Of a stretch of DNA of 64,000 bases, positions 30,755-40,278 are shown one piece after another. Origin of the DNA: Cytophagales bacterium (GTDB lineage Bacteria > Bacteroidota > Bacteroidia > Cytophagales > Amoebophilaceae); NCBI GenBank assembly GCA_020629455.1, contig JAHDDH010000001.1, positions 131,703-195,702 of the forward strand, written 5' to 3'. A program made the position numbers and the translations under genes. Under the pieces are notes generated by a model that was not told the origin of the DNA, did no database searches, and worked only from the letters and a program-made list of their open reading frames with translations. Numbering within the stretch: position 1 is the stretch's first letter; every line of letters begins with the position of its first letter.

Positions 30755-31297
30755 ATGTTTAAAAAACACACCCATGCCCCTATGCCCTTTCCTTTGGGTG
30801 CTATTGCAGATATTGTTTTTTTACTTCTACTATTTTTTATACTCTGTTCCTCTCTTCAAGAGCACACAGAAGGTGTTGCTTTAACACTGCCACAAGCATC
30901 CAATTCCAAAAAAAAAACTATTGTAAAAAGAAACAATATTTTGACAATCACGATCGATCCACAAGGTAATCATCAAACCGATAAAAAAAATCTCAAAAAA
31001 TTTAGTTGTCTATCTCAAAAAATTTATATTTTTTTGGATAACTATGGAAAAGATCCCACACTTGCTATGGCTCCTCAAGCTGTTTATCTATTGGTTCAAT
31101 ACCATTCCAAAACCCTTTATCAAGATTATTTATCTGCATTAGACAAAATTCAAAAAGCATATGCCAAGTTCTATGCAAAAAAATTGGGTATTTCATATCA
31201 ACAGCTGCACCAAAAACAACAAAATATGGATCAAGACGTACAAAAAATACATCAAAGCGTGCCTATGCGTATTATCCTGCTCCCTACTAAAGAATAA
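30755..31297 (+). CDS. exbD: ExbD/TolR family biopolymer transport protein
   Basis: PMPFPLGAIADIVFLLLLFFILCSSL single N-terminal TM with conserved Asp. Confidence 0.8.
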   Translation: MFKKHTHAPMPFPLGAIADIVFLLLLFFILCSSLQEHTEGVALTLPQASNSKKKTIVKRNNILTITIDPQGNHQTDKKNLKKFSCLSQKIYIFLDNYGKDPTLAMAPQAVYLLVQYHSKTLYQDYLSALDKIQKAYAKFYAKKLGISYQQLHQKQQNMDQDVQKIHQSVPMRIILLPTKE

Positions 31298-31728
31298 TGT
31301 TGAAAAGAAAAAGCACTCCCCCTGATTTTTTTATAGCAGTATTGCCAGATATTATTTTTATCCTACTCTTTTTTTTTATACTGTCTGCTACTTTAAAAAA
31401 TAAACAAGAGGCTTTACACTCAAGCAAAGAATATCCTATGGCAGTACATGTACAAGATTATACACATCAAAATTATTTGTCATTGGTTGTTAATTTTTCT
31501 CAAGAGAAAAAATGGGTTGTAAATGTCTATCATACCCCCATAACATTACAAACATTGGAAGATTATCTCTATCGATTGGCTCAAAAAAAAAATTTTTCTT
31601 CAAAAATGCCCGTCTTTTTGCATATCCAAAAAAAAGTGCCTATGCATGTTGTACAAACTATACATGATATTTTACAAAAAAGACAATTGTTGTCGATTGT
31701 TTATGTAGCAGAAAAATATGATTCTTAA
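31297..31728 (+). CDS. exbD: ExbD/TolR family biopolymer transport protein (second copy)
   Basis: PPDFFIAVLPDIIFILLFFFILSATL; four-base overlap-type coupling with upstream exbD. Confidence 0.78.
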   Translation: MLKRKSTPPDFFIAVLPDIIFILLFFFILSATLKNKQEALHSSKEYPMAVHVQDYTHQNYLSLVVNFSQEKKWVVNVYHTPITLQTLEDYLYRLAQKKNFSSKMPVFLHIQKKVPMHVVQTIHDILQKRQLLSIVYVAEKYDS

Positions 31729-31737
31729 TTGCTTTTT

Positions 31738-34401
31738 ATGTCCAAAACAGTAGAAAAATCTTATGATCCTTCTTCTTTAGAAAAAAAATGGTATCCTTTT
31801 TGGGAAAAAAAAGGTTTTTTTAAGTCTCAGCCTAATCCTCAAAAAGTACCTTACACCGTTGTCATGCCTCCTCCCAATATCACGGGTGTACTCCATATGG
31901 GGCATGTTTTGAATAATACGATTCAAGATATTTTGGTAAGGAAAGCCCGTATGGAAGGGAGAGAAACCTGTTGGGTGCCTGGTACAGATCACGCTTCTAT
32001 TGCTACAGAGGCTAAAGTAGTAGCCATGCTGGCAGCTAAAGGTTTGTCAAAAAAAGTAATGGGTAGAGCGGAGTTTTTACAACATGCTTGGCAGTGGAAA
32101 GAAAAATATGGCACTATTATTTTTAGTCAACTGAAAAAATTAGGCATTTCTTGCGATTGGTCAAAAGCTCGTTTTACGATGGAATCAGAATTATCGAAAG
32201 CAGTTACAAAAACTTTTATCCAACTGTATGAAAAAGGACTTGCCTACAGAAAAAAAAAAATGATCCATTGGGATCCTCAAGGGCATACCGCCTTGTCAGA
32301 CGCTGAGGTTATTTATCGTACTATAGATAGCACGTTATACTACATTGCTTATCCTATACAAGGCAGCCAAAAACATATTATTATAGCCACCACACGTCCT
32401 GAGACTATTTTTGGTGATGTAGCCATTGGTGTACATCCTCAAGACGAGAGGTATATATCTTTAAAAGGTCAATATGCTATAGTGCCTTATATAGATCGTA
32501 AAATTCCTATCATACAAGATGCGTATGTAGATCCTATGCTAGGTTCTGGTGCTTTAAAAATTACCCCTGCCCATGATTTTAATGATTATCAACTTGGTTT
32601 AAAGCACAATTTACCCATCATTGATATTTTTCATCCTGATGCTACACTCAACCAACAGGCCAAAGATTATGCAGGAGAAGACAGGTTTGTTGTACGTAAA
32701 AAAATAGTGCAGTGGTTGGCTGCTAATCATTTGCTTGTTAAAGAAGAAAAATATTCACAAAATATTGGCTTTTCAGAAAGAACCCAAGCTATTGTAGAGC
32801 CACGTATTTCTACCCAATGGTTTGTTAAGATGCAGCCTTTGGCTCAACCTGCAATTGATAGTGTGAAAAATAATACGATTCAATTTTATCCTGCTAAATT
32901 CAAAAATTTATATTATGCTTGGATGGAAAATATCCAAGATTGGTGTATTTCTAGGCAGTTATGGTGGGGACATCGTATTCCAGCTTATTATTTACAAGAC
33001 GGCACAGTGATTGTAGCAGAAAATATAGATAAAGCCTTACAAAAAGCTCAATCACAGACGCAAAATGAACAACTTTGCAAAGCTGATTTAATGCAAGATG
33101 CAGATGTATTGGATACTTGGTTTTCTTCTTGGTTATGGCCCATAACAGTTTTTGATGGACTATCCGATTGTCCAGAAGATCCTGCAGCAATCCATTATTA
33201 TTATCCTACCCATGATTTGGTGACAGCCCCTGAGATCATTTTTTTTTGGGTTGCTCGCATGATTATGGCTGGGTTTTTTCACAAAAAAATACCTCCTTTC
33301 CGCAATGTATACTTCACAGGTATTGTAAGAGATCCTCAAGGGAAAAAGATGTCTAAATCTTTGGGGAATTCTCCCGAACCTTTAGATTTGATAGCCAAGT
33401 ATGGGGCAGATGGCGTGAGAGCAGGAATGTTATTCAGTGCTCCTGCTGGGAATGATTTGCTTTTTGATGAAAAATATTGTGAACAAGGAAGAAATTTTTC
33501 TCATAAGATTTGGCATGCTTTTCGCTTGATACAATCTTGGGAAAAAGATACTTCTTTAGATAATGTACAAGACCAGCCAGTCATTTATTGGTTAGAAAAT
33601 CGTTTGCAACAGCTAATAGCACAGACCCATCATTTGTTTACTCATTTTCGTATTTCTGAAGCTTTGGTGAGTATATACCGATTTTTTTGGGATGAATTTT
33701 GTGCTTATTATTTAGAGATGATTAAACCTGCTCAAACCAAAAAAGTAGCACAAAATACTCTGCGCTATACGGCTGATTTTTTTGAAAATATTCTTTTGCT
33801 GCTACATCCTTTCATGCCTTTTTTGACAGAAGAGATTTGGCAAAATATTAAAAAAAGAGTAGCAAATTCCTCTATCATGACAGCTTCTTGGCCTACTTTG
33901 AAAATGGATTATGATACTAAAATTATCAAAATTGCAGTAGACACTTTTGCTTTGATTGGTAAAATCCGACAAATAAAAATACAACATCAAATCAAGCAAA
34001 AGGAATGTTTGGATGTATACTTGGAAGCACATTTCCCTACACATTTTTTTTCTCATATAGAAAAAATGGCTTGTGTATGCATACAAACCACTGTTGATAT
34101 CAATACAGCTCATGGGATTCGTTTTTCTTCGGGTAATTATCACGGAAGCCTTGCAGTGCATAAAATAAAAGTTGATTGGAAGGCTGAATGGAAAAAATTG
34201 AATGATGCACTGAGTTATGCACAAAATTTTTTGTCAGTAGTAAATAAAAAACTAGAAAATCCTGCGTTTGTAACCCATGCGCCTGCCAAAATTGTTGCTA
34301 TAGAAAAGCAGAAAAAAAAAGATACACTAGCTAAAATACAACAGCTCAAAAAGGATATTGATTGTTTTGCAAAAGATGTAGGAAATATCAAAAATGTCTA
34401 A
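31738..34401 (+). CDS. valS: valyl-tRNA synthetase
   Basis: PPPNITGVLHMGHVLNNTIQD, GTDHASIATEAKV, KKMSKSLGNSPEP. Confidence 0.97.
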   Translation: MSKTVEKSYDPSSLEKKWYPFWEKKGFFKSQPNPQKVPYTVVMPPPNITGVLHMGHVLNNTIQDILVRKARMEGRETCWVPGTDHASIATEAKVVAMLAAKGLSKKVMGRAEFLQHAWQWKEKYGTIIFSQLKKLGISCDWSKARFTMESELSKAVTKTFIQLYEKGLAYRKKKMIHWDPQGHTALSDAEVIYRTIDSTLYYIAYPIQGSQKHIIIATTRPETIFGDVAIGVHPQDERYISLKGQYAIVPYIDRKIPIIQDAYVDPMLGSGALKITPAHDFNDYQLGLKHNLPIIDIFHPDATLNQQAKDYAGEDRFVVRKKIVQWLAANHLLVKEEKYSQNIGFSERTQAIVEPRISTQWFVKMQPLAQPAIDSVKNNTIQFYPAKFKNLYYAWMENIQDWCISRQLWWGHRIPAYYLQDGTVIVAENIDKALQKAQSQTQNEQLCKADLMQDADVLDTWFSSWLWPITVFDGLSDCPEDPAAIHYYYPTHDLVTAPEIIFFWVARMIMAGFFHKKIPPFRNVYFTGIVRDPQGKKMSKSLGNSPEPLDLIAKYGADGVRAGMLFSAPAGNDLLFDEKYCEQGRNFSHKIWHAFRLIQSWEKDTSLDNVQDQPVIYWLENRLQQLIAQTHHLFTHFRISEALVSIYRFFWDEFCAYYLEMIKPAQTKKVAQNTLRYTADFFENILLLLHPFMPFLTEEIWQNIKKRVANSSIMTASWPTLKMDYDTKIIKIAVDTFALIGKIRQIKIQHQIKQKECLDVYLEAHFPTHFFSHIEKMACVCIQTTVDINTAHGIRFSSGNYHGSLAVHKIKVDWKAEWKKLNDALSYAQNFLSVVNKKLENPAFVTHAPAKIVAIEKQKKKDTLAKIQQLKKDIDCFAKDVGNIKNV

Positions 34402-34440
34402 ATTATGCCTTGAATTATTCTTAATTATAACCCAAAACTT

Positions 34441-35751
34441 ATGCAAAAATCAGCAAAATTACCGGCGCTTACTAAAAAACAAAAAGAGGCTGTTGGTATA
34501 TTATCCATCGGTACTTTTTTAGAATATTTTGATTTGTACCTCTATGTACACATGGCTGTTTTGCTGAATGATTTATTTTTCCCTAAAACAGATCCTTTTA
34601 CAGCCCAACTGTTATCTGCTTTTGCATTTTGTTCTACATTTGTTTTTAGACCTTTTAGTGCTTTGATTTTTGGATATATTGGAGATCATTATGGAAGAAA
34701 ATTGACAGTGGTGATTACTACTTTTATGATGGCTTTGTCTTGTTTTATCATGGCTAATTTGCCTACTTATGCCCAGATAGGCATTACAGCTTCTTGGGCT
34801 TTGACTTTGTGTAGACTGCTACAAAGTTTTTCTTCTATGGGAGAGATTATAGGCGCTGAATTATATTTAACTGAAACAATCCAACATCCTAAAAAAAGAT
34901 ACCCTGCCGTTACTTTGATTACGGCTTTTTCTGTTTTAGGAGGTATGGCTGCGTTGGCAATTGCTTCTGGAGTTATTGTTTTAGGTATTGATTGGCGTAT
35001 GGTTTTTTGGTTTGGAATGGTTATAGCATTTGTTGGGTTTATTGCCAGATCGAGTATGCGTGAAACACCTGAGTTTGTGGATGCAAAAAATAGGTTGAAG
35101 AAACTCAAAGTACAAGTTTCTGAAACAGGAAAAATTTTAGTTAATGCAAAGGTGAATAAAAGAAGTATTTATGCTTTATTTTGTATCACTTTTGGATGGC
35201 CTTTATGTTTTTATTTTGCGTATATATATTGCGGAAATATATTGAAACAAAATTTTAATTTCACTTCTACGGATGTAATTCAGCAAAATTTTTTTGTATC
35301 TCTATGTCATTTTATAAGTTTTTTGGTTGTATACCTTTTAAGTAAACGATTGAACCCTATCAAAATTATACAGACAAAATGGATGTTTCTGATGATTTTT
35401 ACATTTTTTATTCCTTGGCTATTATCATTGTGTAGTCATCATTTACATATACTTTGCATACAAATATTTACTGTAATTTTTGGATTTAGTAGAATACCTA
35501 TTGGTCCAATTATCTATAAAAGTTTTCCTGTATTCAAAAGATTTACTTATTGTAGTTTTACTTATGCTATTGCTAGAGCAGCTATGCATATCATTACTTC
35601 TTTTGGCATGATTTATTTTGTAAAATATTTTGGAAATTATGGTTTACAAGCAATGTTTATCATAGTCGGTTGTATTTTCTATTACGGTATACACCATTTT
35701 AAAAAAATAGCCCAGCAGCAAGCAGCAGAGGAAAAAGGAATGGTATATTGA
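34441..35751 (+). CDS. MFS transporter, MHS/ProP-like
   Basis: GTFLEYFDLYLYVHMAVLL...FGYIGDHYGRK; 12-TM pattern. Confidence 0.85.
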   Translation: MQKSAKLPALTKKQKEAVGILSIGTFLEYFDLYLYVHMAVLLNDLFFPKTDPFTAQLLSAFAFCSTFVFRPFSALIFGYIGDHYGRKLTVVITTFMMALSCFIMANLPTYAQIGITASWALTLCRLLQSFSSMGEIIGAELYLTETIQHPKKRYPAVTLITAFSVLGGMAALAIASGVIVLGIDWRMVFWFGMVIAFVGFIARSSMRETPEFVDAKNRLKKLKVQVSETGKILVNAKVNKRSIYALFCITFGWPLCFYFAYIYCGNILKQNFNFTSTDVIQQNFFVSLCHFISFLVVYLLSKRLNPIKIIQTKWMFLMIFTFFIPWLLSLCSHHLHILCIQIFTVIFGFSRIPIGPIIYKSFPVFKRFTYCSFTYAIARAAMHIITSFGMIYFVKYFGNYGLQAMFIIVGCIFYYGIHHFKKIAQQQAAEEKGMVY

Positions 35752-35757
35752 TTTTTT

Positions 35758-35790
35758 AAGAGCCCTTTTATAAAAAAGAGGGCTCTTTAG
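35758..35790. terminator. bidirectional terminator between convergent MFS and HD-hydrolase genes
   Basis: AAGAGCCC...GGGCTCTT stem; the 3' end of the minus-strand gene (KEPSFL-stop) lies within the hairpin. Confidence 0.65.
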
Positions 35791-36400
35791 ATAAAAATGT
35801 AAAGGGCTGAAAGTCTTGTCCTTCTTCATCAAAGTACTGCGATAATAATTTATGAAAAGCAGCTGTTTGTTTTTCTTGTTCAAGATAGATGGATAAGATG
35901 ATAAATTCATTCAAAGTTTGCTTGGCAATTTTTTCTTTTTTTGTCATAGACATACTATCCAGTGTTTCTAAATTGTGCTTACGATCCATCAATTTGATGC
36001 ATAAAATATCTTTTGTATTTCTTCCTTTATAATTTTCCGTTAGAATTTCTTCTACCGATAAAATTTTTTCTTTACGCTTGCGGGTCAGTCCATGCACTAA
36101 TATCCTTATGGTTTTACCAAATTTTTTTTCCACAGATTCTAAAGTGCAACTACTATCTTCTACTACATCATGCAACAAAGCAGCTACGATGATGGCTGTG
36201 GTACGTTTGATAGATAAGCAATAATAGGCAACTGCCAGGGGGTGTTCGTGATAAGGTTCCCCGGATTTTCTTTTTTGCCCTTGATGGTATTTTTTACACC
36301 ATTCAATTGCTTCTTGAATGGTTAATATATTCATTTTTTTATCAGGATTTTGCTCATTATATGTTTGAATTTTTTCTAATAATTTTTGTTCTATACTCAC
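35768..36400 (-). CDS. stand-alone RelA/SpoT-type HD domain hydrolase (MESH1/SAH-like)
   Basis: KYHQGQKRKSGEPYHEHPLAVA, ALLHDVVEDS, CIKLMDRKHNLETL; no synthetase domain. Confidence 0.88.
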   Translation of the reverse strand: MSIEQKLLEKIQTYNEQNPDKKMNILTIQEAIEWCKKYHQGQKRKSGEPYHEHPLAVAYYCLSIKRTTAIIVAALLHDVVEDSSCTLESVEKKFGKTIRILVHGLTRKRKEKILSVEEILTENYKGRNTKDILCIKLMDRKHNLETLDSMSMTKKEKIAKQTLNEFIILSIYLEQEKQTAAFHKLLSQYFDEEGQDFQPFTFLSKEPSFL

Positions 36401-36413
36401 ATAAATTAGGGTT

Positions 36414-36965
36414 TTAATAGTGATGTATTTGTTTTTTTTTCAATTGATTCAAAATAATTTGTGTTGCTTCCCAAAGATTTTGGGAAAGATAATGGGCTAT
36501 TGAGTTTTGATCATCATTTGTGATCTGTATTGTTTGCATGTGTAGCGTTTTGGCAGGTAAAATATCAGTATGTTTGTCGCCAATCATCCAAGATTTTTGA
36601 GGGTCAATGAACCATTGAGCAATGGCTTTTTCAAATAATAGTGTTCCAGGTTTTCGAGACAAAGATTGGCTTACTGTAGGATGGTAAGGCGCATGATAAA
36701 AATCATGGATGATGTATTGACATTTTTTTTGAAGATATGCATGACAAGTTTCCATATCTTGTGATGTATATATTTTACGTGAAATTCCTGCTTGATTGGT
36801 AATGACAATCAAAAGAAAATGATGCTGATATAATTTTTGTAATGCTTCGATTACCCTATGCATAATTTTGAATTTTTTTAGCTGATATACATAATGAGGG
36901 TTGTCTTGGTTAATTACGCCGTCTCTGTCTAAAAAAACACAAGCGTGCCTATTTTTTTTCATCAT
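36414..36965 (-). CDS. HAD-IIIA phosphatase, GmhB-like
   Basis: CVFLDRDGVINQDNPHYVYQL, VITNQAGISR, KPGTLLFEKAI, WMIGDKHTDI. Confidence 0.88.
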   Translation of the reverse strand: MMKKNRHACVFLDRDGVINQDNPHYVYQLKKFKIMHRVIEALQKLYQHHFLLIVITNQAGISRKIYTSQDMETCHAYLQKKCQYIIHDFYHAPYHPTVSQSLSRKPGTLLFEKAIAQWFIDPQKSWMIGDKHTDILPAKTLHMQTIQITNDDQNSIAHYLSQNLWEATQIILNQLKKKQIHHY

Positions 36966-37072
36966 TTTTTTTTCATTTTTAAATTTTCTTGTCTTTTTTT
37001 TATATCGATGGTAATCATAATATAAAAAACCTCCTTGGCCTCAATATTTTATTCTTATCGTTTTTTATTTGT

Positions 37073-38704
37073 ATGTCATCTTATACCGTTTCAGCAAGGA
37101 AATATCGTCCGCAACTTTTTCAAGATATTTTAGGGCAAAATCATATTACCAAAACTTTACAATATGCTATTCAATCAAAAAAATTAGGCCACTCTTTGTT
37201 ATTCTGTGGTCCAAGAGGTGTGGGCAAAACAACTTGCGCACGGGTGTTAGCCAAAACTGTAAATTGTAAAAATATCACCGATGCTATAGAAGCTTGTGGT
37301 GAATGTATTTCTTGCCAAGCATTTCAAGCGCAACGTTTGCTTAATATTTATGAACTGGATGCTGCTTCCAACAATTCTGTAGAAGATATTCGTGATTTAG
37401 CAGCAAAAATACGATACGCACCTCAAGAAGGAAAGTATAAAATATACATTATTGATGAGGTTCATATGCTTTCCAATGCTGCTTTTAATGCTTTTTTAAA
37501 AACTTTAGAAGAGCCTCCTCCGTATGTGATTTTTATTTTGGCCACCACAGAAAAACACAAAATTATTCCTACTATTTTGTCAAGATGTCAAATCTTTGAT
37601 TTTTTGCGGCTAAAAAAGCAAGATATGGTCCGGCAGTTATCTTCCATTGCAGAAGATCTTTCAGTGACCTACGAAATCAATGCTTTTTATCTCATAGCAG
37701 AAAAATCAGATGGTGCTATGCGTGATGCACTTTCTATGTTTGATCTTATTTTGGCTTTCAGTGAAAATCAACGGTCTATCACTTATCAAAATACGCTTGA
37801 GCATTTGCATATTTTAGATCATGACTATTATTTTCAAATAACGAAAGCGTGCTTTACACAAGACATATCCGCAGTTTTACAATGTTATGCAGTGATTGAT
37901 GACCAAGGATTTGATGGAAAAATTTTTTTAAATGGATTAGCTGATCATTGGCGTAATCTTTTGGTTTGTAAAGATTTAAAAACACAACCTATACTTTCCT
38001 GTGCAGAAGATGTATCAGTGCAATATGTAGTACAAGCTTCACAATTGACATATAATTTTTTATTGCAAGGACTGGCTATTTTACAGCAGGGGATCATTCA
38101 TTATAGCGCTGTACAATATCCACGTTTGCAAGTAGAGATTGTCCTTTTGTCTTTGTGTCGACTGGAGAAACAGTCTTTTGCTAATAAGGAGAAGTCATTA
38201 GATGTGCCTTTGCATCAGCTTTCTAAAAAAGTAACACCAGTCAAAAAAGAGGCTAAGCCATTTGTTCAGCCTCAGCCTACAGTGATGATTCCTACAATAA
38301 CGAAAATTAAACAAGAGGCAACTGTTCAAAAATCTATAGAAGAAGCAAAGCCTTTTACAAAAGAGCATATATTGCCTTATTGGTGTCAATTCAAAGAAAA
38401 AAATAAAAAAGATCCGTTGCTTGTTTCGATGTTTACTCAAAATTTTGAAGTACAAGGAACTGTGATTATGTTGTCTATACCTCATGATTCGTTCATATCT
38501 GTGTTTTATCGATACAAAAAAGATTTGATCATTTTTTTGACTGAGCATATGCATTTGACCCAAAAAATTGATATTCAAATACGTACACAAACACAGCCTA
38601 AGGAAAAAAAGTTATACACAGATGCCGAAAAATTTAATAGTCTTAAAGAGGCTTATCCTTTATTGACCGTTCTGGAAAAATCTTTTGCATTGGAAACAAC
38701 ATAA
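37073..38704 (+). CDS. dnaX: DNA polymerase III subunit gamma/tau
   Basis: SARKYRPQLFQDILGQNHITKTL, CGPRGVGKTTCARVLAKTVNC, C4 zinc region CGECISCQAF, IDEVHMLSNAAFNAFLKTLEEPP. Confidence 0.96.
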   Translation: MSSYTVSARKYRPQLFQDILGQNHITKTLQYAIQSKKLGHSLLFCGPRGVGKTTCARVLAKTVNCKNITDAIEACGECISCQAFQAQRLLNIYELDAASNNSVEDIRDLAAKIRYAPQEGKYKIYIIDEVHMLSNAAFNAFLKTLEEPPPYVIFILATTEKHKIIPTILSRCQIFDFLRLKKQDMVRQLSSIAEDLSVTYEINAFYLIAEKSDGAMRDALSMFDLILAFSENQRSITYQNTLEHLHILDHDYYFQITKACFTQDISAVLQCYAVIDDQGFDGKIFLNGLADHWRNLLVCKDLKTQPILSCAEDVSVQYVVQASQLTYNFLLQGLAILQQGIIHYSAVQYPRLQVEIVLLSLCRLEKQSFANKEKSLDVPLHQLSKKVTPVKKEAKPFVQPQPTVMIPTITKIKQEATVQKSIEEAKPFTKEHILPYWCQFKEKNKKDPLLVSMFTQNFEVQGTVIMLSIPHDSFISVFYRYKKDLIIFLTEHMHLTQKIDIQIRTQTQPKEKKLYTDAEKFNSLKEAYPLLTVLEKSFALETT

Positions 38705-38712
38705 AACATGAG

Positions 38713-39177
38713 ATGATGGATAATGTATTATGGTTTCTTATTTGGGGTTCATTTTTGGTGGGTTTTATGGGTATACTGGTGTATCATCAGCAAAAAGGTC
38801 CTAAGTATCCTTTACAAAGCATGACTTATGAATCTGGAGAGTATGCACAAAAAAATACAGCGTATCAATGGCCAATAGCTTATTATTTGATTGCAGTGCT
38901 TTTTTTGCTTTTTGAAGCAGAGGTGATACTGTTATTGCCTTGGAGTGTATATGCCAGCACAGTGATCAAAAAAAAATATTTTTCATCCTATGGGTCTATT
39001 TTAGTCATAGGAGTTTTATTTATCTTGACTTTATTTTTAGGATTTTTATACATGCTATACAAAGGATGTTTTTCTCAAAAAAAAATAATTGCAATACCTT
39101 ATTTAAAAACACCAGTACCATTGTCTGTTTATCGGATGTATAATTTTAAAAACCAATCTCATCAAGAAAATCAATAA
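38713..39177 (+). CDS. nuoA: NADH-quinone oxidoreductase subunit A
   Basis: YPLQSMTYESGEY...QWPIAYYLIAVLFLLFEAEVILLLPW. Confidence 0.9.
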   Translation: MMDNVLWFLIWGSFLVGFMGILVYHQQKGPKYPLQSMTYESGEYAQKNTAYQWPIAYYLIAVLFLLFEAEVILLLPWSVYASTVIKKKYFSSYGSILVIGVLFILTLFLGFLYMLYKGCFSQKKIIAIPYLKTPVPLSVYRMYNFKNQSHQENQ

Positions 39178-40271
39178 TGACGATTCAAAATATTATTCAA
39201 CATTTAGAGTCTGTAGCACCTCTGGCGTATCAAGCATCTTATGATAATGCAGGTGTTTTGGTAGGCGATGTTCAAGAAAAAGTAGAAGGGGTGTTGATTT
39301 GTTTAGATATAACAATTGAAATCCTTGAAGAGGCAAAACAAAAAAAATGCAATATGATTATTGCGCATCATCCTATATTATTTCAGCCCATCAAAAGTAT
39401 TACAGGAAAAACGCTAGAGGAAAAAATAGTCATTTCTGCTATCAAACAAGGTATTGTTTTATATGCCATGCACACAAATTTAGATCATATCTCTCAGGGA
39501 GTCAATGATATGATGGCAAAACAATTGGGCTTGAAGAATTTATCAATTTTATTGCCACACACTCATATTTTATCCAAGATAACAGCTTTTGTGCCATCTA
39601 CACATACTGATTTGTTGTTGCAGCAGCTTTACCAAGCAGGAGCTGGCAATTTAGGAAAATACACTGGTTGTAGTTTTACAACCCAAGGTTTGGGTGTTTT
39701 CACACCGAAAAAAGAGGCACAGCCTTATACAGTAATCTCTCAAGGACAAACACGTGTGTTAGAAGATCGGATAGAATTATTTTTCCCTACATATTTACAA
39801 AATAAGATTGTGGAGACATTGCATATATATCATCCATATGAAGAGGTAGCTTATGAAGTGTATCCTATAAGTAATGAAAGTAAAACAGTAGGTAGTGGCA
39901 TGATTGGTTATTTAGAGATACCTTATACAGTGTCTGATTTTTTACAACTTTTGAAAGAAAAATTTTATGTTCCATGTGTGCGTTATCAAAAGTCTTGTAA
40001 AGAAAAAATTCAAAAAGTAGCACTTTGTGGTGGTTCCGGTAGTTTTTTAATTGAAAAAGCAGTAGCAAAAAAAGTTGATGCTTTTGTAACAGCTGATATA
40101 AAATATCATGATTTTTTTAAAACAAAAGCAATACTGATAGCAGATATTGGTCATTACGAAAGTGAGGTAGGATCTATAGATATTATTAAAAAAATATTAT
40201 CTGAAAAATTTAGTAATATTGTAGTCGAAATTTCCACACACAACACAAATCCCATTCACTATTTCATTTAA
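39177..40271 (+). CDS. Nif3-like dinuclear metal center protein
   Basis: APLAYQASYDNAGVLVGD, IIAHHPILFQPIKSI, YAMHTNLDH, DIKYHDFF, DIGHYESE. Confidence 0.93.
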   Translation: MTIQNIIQHLESVAPLAYQASYDNAGVLVGDVQEKVEGVLICLDITIEILEEAKQKKCNMIIAHHPILFQPIKSITGKTLEEKIVISAIKQGIVLYAMHTNLDHISQGVNDMMAKQLGLKNLSILLPHTHILSKITAFVPSTHTDLLLQQLYQAGAGNLGKYTGCSFTTQGLGVFTPKKEAQPYTVISQGQTRVLEDRIELFFPTYLQNKIVETLHIYHPYEEVAYEVYPISNESKTVGSGMIGYLEIPYTVSDFLQLLKEKFYVPCVRYQKSCKEKIQKVALCGGSGSFLIEKAVAKKVDAFVTADIKYHDFFKTKAILIADIGHYESEVGSIDIIKKILSEKFSNIVVEISTHNTNPIHYFI

Positions 40272-40278
40272 CTTCTGA

